From Phoronis ovalis (Eukaryota; Phoronida; Phoronidae): a stretch of DNA of 12,149 nucleotides. Under the pieces are notes generated by a model, which worked only from the letters and a program-made list of their open reading frames with translations, had not been told where the DNA came from and did no database searches. A program made the position numbers and the translations under genes. Below, piece after piece: positions 9,311-12,149 of the stretch (its first letter is position 1; every line of letters starts with the position of its first letter). The stretch is taken from positions 1 through 12,149 of the forward strand of contig JAOXYB010047392.1 of assembly GCA_028565635.1 (NCBI GenBank), written 5' to 3'.

Positions 9311-9861
9311 TCATTTTCTCTTGTTCCTATCTCCCAGTTCTTCTGACAAGCTTCTCTTACGCTTGACATTAACTGTTGGTACACAATCATGTACATCAAT
9401 TAATGCGCTGCTATTTTCTTCCCCTTTTACTTTCTGGATAGCAGCTACTTCAACACCAAGGGTATTGTGAACAACCTCTTGGACAGTGGATACTCTTGTA
9501 CTAGATTCCTTTCCTTTAAGGTCAATCAGTTCATTTTTACATGCTTGAAATTCCTGCAACAAGGCATTAAATTTTCCTTCTTGCTCTTCAAATTTCCTGT
9601 CATGGTGTTCTAACTTGGAGTTATACTCGGTAATCTGCCGTTGCTGATCAGCTACTTTTGCTCTAAGTAGTTTCATGTCTCTTCTCAAATATATGATACA
9701 TTTAGTAGATTGTTTGAACTTCCCTCGTAGTCGGCTAAGTTTTGCGGCATAGTTAGGTAAATCTGGGCTCACCTCAACAGCGGAAGAAGTAGAAGGCTTA
9801 GACAGAGGCTGTGTTGGCATGTCACAAGCCAATGTGAAGGAAAATGTCTTTGCTCCAGGAG
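9311..9861 (-). CDS. FBXO28: FBXO28-like F-box protein, last coding exon (coiled coil and basic C-terminus)
   Basis: This terminal exon of the minus-strand gene encodes residues 69-250 of the visible protein, plus two bases of a split Ser codon, and ends in TGA at 9313-9311. A strong acceptor precedes it: a pyrimidine-rich tract ending TTTCTAATTGCAG, with AG at 9863-9862. The open frame runs further upstream, but that part is intron. A Ser/Pro-rich linker (about 69-103) comes first. A long charged, Gln-rich coiled coil follows (about 104-187), including AKVADQQRQITEYNSKLEHH. The tail has KRKR (234-237) and RNKRK (246-250), which look like nuclear localisation signals. From memory, this order of linker, coiled coil and basic tail matches the vertebrate FBXO28 C-terminus, including its LR..VAELR.KV..QQ.QI pattern. 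FBXO28 is a substrate receptor of SCF ubiquitin ligases and acts in the nucleus. The coiled coil alone would be weak evidence; the upstream exon makes the assignment. The segment at about 188-233 is not recognised. Confidence 0.85.
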
Positions 9862-10229
9862 CTGCAATTAGAAATAAATTAATGTTTTTAAGTGCAAAGT
9901 AAAACATTTAACTACTTTTCAGGCAAATAAGAATATATAAAGCTGTAAAATAAATATCTCATGGAATTATGGGCTAAACATGCATAAAATAGGATGTTAA
10001 ATGTTTGTTTAATGAGAACCAATGCCAAATGCGGCAGAGCTATGTATTTTGAACTTCCTGTAATTTATAAAGATAAAAAACATTGAAATTGAATCAATTT
10101 ATGAGAAATAAGAAATACTAATAGTCCACATTTTTATTTTTTACTGTCAATTTTAGGCAACTACACGAATGCCTAGCAAGTTTTAGTGTCATACTGTAGA
10201 TGAACCAGACCTCACAGAAACACGAGGTA

Positions 10230-10570
10230 TATGGCTTCCAACACGAAATTTTCTACATGGCAGACATTTTGGATTAAAGATGGCCACCAACTTTTCAACA
10301 ACCTTTTTTCCTTCTAAAGAACCCAGTAAACATGTTAATCCAAGTTTCATTAAAGTCAGCTCAGTATTTTCCAAGTTATCAAAGAATATGTTTCACATGG
10401 CAGCCATTTTGCATCCATGATGGCCACCAACTTTTTCAATTCAAATATTCATTTCAATAATGTAGCATACATTTAGATCAGTTTCATTGAAATTGGTCCA
10501 ATTCATTCCAATTTATCAAAGAACAAATGGAAGAAAAATATGTCTTGTAACCTTCTTGTTGGAAGCCATA
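10230..10570. mobile_element. Intronic non-autonomous element with inverted ends and an internal 140-bp tandem duplication
   Basis: TATGGCTTCCAACA at 10230-10243 is the exact reverse complement of 10557-10570, and weaker pairing continues inward (CGAAATTT against AGAAGGTT). Between the ends are two diverged copies of a unit of about 140 bases. CATGGCAG followed by CATTTTG and GATGGCCACCAACTTTTCAA-like sequence starts at 10256 and again at 10396. Both units later carry a TTTCATT(A/G)AA box and end in a TTATCAAAGAA box (10376-10386, 10513-10523). If the ends are read as TGGCTTCC, both are bordered by TA, as in Tc1/mariner-type insertions. No coding capacity is visible. The GATGGCCACCAA and CATTGAAATTGGTCCAA motifs resemble dispersed invertebrate repeats I have seen, but I cannot name the family. 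Confidence 0.6.
10253..10535. repeat. Two-copy degenerate tandem repeat, unit about 140 bp
   Basis: Unit 1 begins with ACATGGCAGACATTTTGGAT and unit 2, 140 bases later, with ACATGGCAGCCATTTTGCAT. Similarity is strong in the first 45 bases (GATGGCCACCAACTTTT) and again in the last 40, ending in TTATCAAAGAA. The centre is eroded and about three bases of indel have accumulated, since the second landmark is offset by 137. This suggests an old duplication. Confidence 0.65.
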
Positions 10571-10630
10571 ATAAGGACAACATATTTCAAGAGCATAAAA
10601 ACAAAAACATGCTCACAAAATTAAACTTAC

Positions 10631-10832
10631 AGGAGAGGGTTTCTGACAGGTCATGTAGCTCTGGGCAGCTGGAAAAATAACTGATTTCGGGCAAACGTGG
10701 CTCAATACATTCCTTAAAATACTCCTTGGCCATGGCAGATAAATCAAACAATTCATCTGTTACTTTATATGCTCGCCCAAGGGATTGTGATGTCTTCATG
10801 TATCGCAGAATACGATATATCTCATCAAGAAT
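10631..10832 (-). CDS. FBXO28: FBXO28-like F-box protein, internal exon (conserved post-F-box helical block)
   Basis: This exon encodes residues 1-67 of the visible protein and the first base of codon 68. Its acceptor is a T-rich tract ending in TAG (AG at 10834-10833), and that TAG is also an in-frame stop, so the exon must begin at ATT in phase 0. The donor is CTCCT|GTAAGT (GT at 10630-10629). The length of 202 bases leaves phase 1, exactly matching the next acceptor at 9861. Residues 1-11, ILDEIYRILRY, and the later DLSAMAKEYF are near-identical to the VLDEIYRVLRY and DISSMAMEYF blocks that I recall from vertebrate FBXO28, at matching spacing. This is the main evidence for orthology. The segment after the EYF block (about 41-67) is divergent. 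The Met at residue 12 is not the start codon: the F-box and N-terminus lie in exons beyond 12149. A homology search should confirm the identity easily. Confidence 0.85.
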
Positions 10833-12149
10833 CTAAAAATAATCGACAAGTTTAGCAGCTGTGAGTTAAACGGAATGACCAGCATTACAATAAATGTATT
10901 TATAACTGTTTGCAAGGAAGATGACCCCACAGTATGTGGTGCTATGCTCTTTTTGTAACTATACGGTATATGACATAACAAATAATGATGTGAAGGGGTT
11001 GCATCTCATTGCAAACGATAGTAATGATGATGCAGCATGCTGGGCAGGTATAAAATGTCCAGGTTATTAGCTGATCTTCTTCATCACAACTAGACAATTA
11101 TATACATGAAATATTTTGTAGTGGACATACAAAGTGTCTGAACCCATCTATTTAGACCGGTTAATATCATATAATGAGAAAAAAGTAAAATATACTGTTC
11201 AAAATAGAGTTTTTCTTGTACGCACACTGTCTTGGCTATGTTATGTAGCTCTGGTTTACGGAGACTTAAAAATCTTGAGCTGTTTGGCCTATTGAGGTTA
11301 TTAGTATAATATTGTAGTGAAACAACCCTTTAATAAATAAATAGGTTGTCCATTATAGGTACCCACCAACTGCTAAAGGCTTTTAGAACTATTAGCAGCA
11401 GGATATAACAGTCAGAAGAAAACAGGGAGATGGGTTTACGATTCTCTGAGGGATGGATGATATTATTGTTGACAGATCATTTGGCCACATTCTAAATTCA
11501 ACTAGATAATCACAGAAATCTGTATCTTTGTATCCATATCTACATCTGCCACTGGTGGATTAAACTATTGCACATAAGGCCACTGCTGATACGTGTATGC
11601 AAGAATCATTTGAAACTGAGCCTATGTAAAAGTATAATGTTAAGTTAGAAATTTCGTACAAGAATGAGGCACTTTCAGAGACCATGTTCCCCACTAGAGG
11701 TAGCTAGCTCCAGGGCTTTGTGCATGTTCATACTCAGACAAAGTGTCAACTGCTGCAAGACCATTAGATTTCACAGATCATACTACAATGCATATATACA
11801 ATTGAATGCCTTTCTGCAAGATGATGGAGGTGATTGCTTCTAACATCTGAGTCCACTTACCGTATTTTCTTTAATAATCGCCCTGGGCGATTATTTAAAA
11901 TAAATGCTTTTAGAGGGGGCGATTATTAGACGGGGGCAATTATTAGAGAGGGGCGATTATTTCTTTTTTTTGTACTCCTAGCATGAACGTATTTAAGATA
12001 TTTAGATCTACTGTTTGTGATACCAAAGAAAAACTCATAAACCTTAAACAAACGGTAAGCTTATTTCAATTATTAACTACAATTACAAATGCATGCCACA
12101 ATTAAAAACAAATAGAGCATTTGACAAATAACTACTATGAGTCTAATGT
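10833..12149 (-). other. FBXO28: Upstream intron of the FBXO28-like gene, incomplete at the window edge
   Basis: The exon at 10832 begins in phase 0 straight after an acceptor, so everything upstream on the minus strand to the window edge should be intron. I looked for the preceding exon, which in FBXO28 carries the segment between the F-box and the LDEIYR block. Donor-like sites such as those at 11126 and 11855 lack a suitable open frame behind them. The only structured content I see is the element starting at 11858. The rest, including 10833-11857, looks like ordinary AT-rich intron sequence. Confidence 0.6.
11858..11970. mobile_element. End of a pogo/Tc1-like non-autonomous element with GGGCGATTATT modules
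   Basis: The block opens with TACCGTATTTTCTTTAATAA at 11858, a terminal sequence resembling ends I recall from pogo/Tc1-type elements that insert at TA. A perfect 11-bp dyad AATAATCGCCC-T-GGGCGATTATT follows at 11873-11895. Direct repeats of a module follow, reading G3-5 C(G/A)ATTATT, at about 11885, 11915, 11932 and 11950, the last three about 17 bases apart. Runs of G stand out sharply against the AT-rich surroundings. No matching opposite end appears before 12149, so the element is either truncated or continues past the edge. The family assignment is from memory and provisional. Confidence 0.5.

Larger units (their letters stand above)
9862..10630 (-). other. FBXO28: FBXO28-like intron between the two visible coding exons
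   Basis: This 769-base phase 1 intron has consensus GTAAGT and TTTCTAATTGCAG ends. Almost half of it (10230-10570) is a repeat element with inverted ends, described separately. I see no additional exon. The 61-codon frame at 10374-10189 falls inside that repeat and is not needed, because the flanking exons already join in phase. Confidence 0.8.

Noticed and set aside
10189-10374. A 61-codon minus-strand frame that could be an extra FBXO28 exon.
   Set aside because: It lies largely in the repeat element, and the exons on either side already join in phase (phase 1 to phase 1) without it.
10796-10981. A 61-codon minus-strand frame upstream of the FBXO28-like exon.
   Set aside because: It is in a different frame from the exon, and an acceptor with an in-frame stop separates the exon from this intron sequence.

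Overview
This is a eukaryotic, almost certainly metazoan, genomic window. It is roughly two-thirds A+T by eye, has no prokaryote-style gene packing, and holds one recognisable protein-coding gene, interrupted by introns with textbook splice sites. The dispersed repeats are of a kind I associate with marine invertebrates (cnidarians, sponges, molluscs). I cannot name the species.

The gene is on the minus strand at the right. Two consecutive exons (10832-10631 and 9861-9311) encode the C-terminal 250 residues of an FBXO28-like protein, an F-box subunit of SCF ubiquitin ligases. They contain the conserved helical block after the F-box, a linker, a long coiled coil and a basic, nuclear-signal-like C-terminus. 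The splice phases agree exactly (phase 0 into the first exon, phase 1 between the two). The F-box itself must lie in exons beyond the right edge. About 9310 down to perhaps 8443 is probably its 3' UTR.

The rest is non-coding and rich in repeats. Positions 1-5800 are AT-rich DNA with only short dyads, small duplications and one weak mini-exon candidate. A four-copy degenerate repeat lies at 5807-5932, and a degenerate array of about 30-bp period lies at 6778-7055 between inverted copies of its own core. An almost fully palindromic MITE at 7490-7683 has a perfect 8-bp target duplication, as hAT-type elements do. A second palindromic or repeated block lies at 8111-8321. The FBXO28 introns hold two more elements: one at 10230-10570 with terminal inverted repeats around a 140-bp tandem duplication, and one starting at 11858 with a pogo-like end and four GGGCGATTATT-type modules.

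I found no new multi-gene system. The points most worth a second look are the structured non-autonomous elements and the two minisatellite-like arrays.
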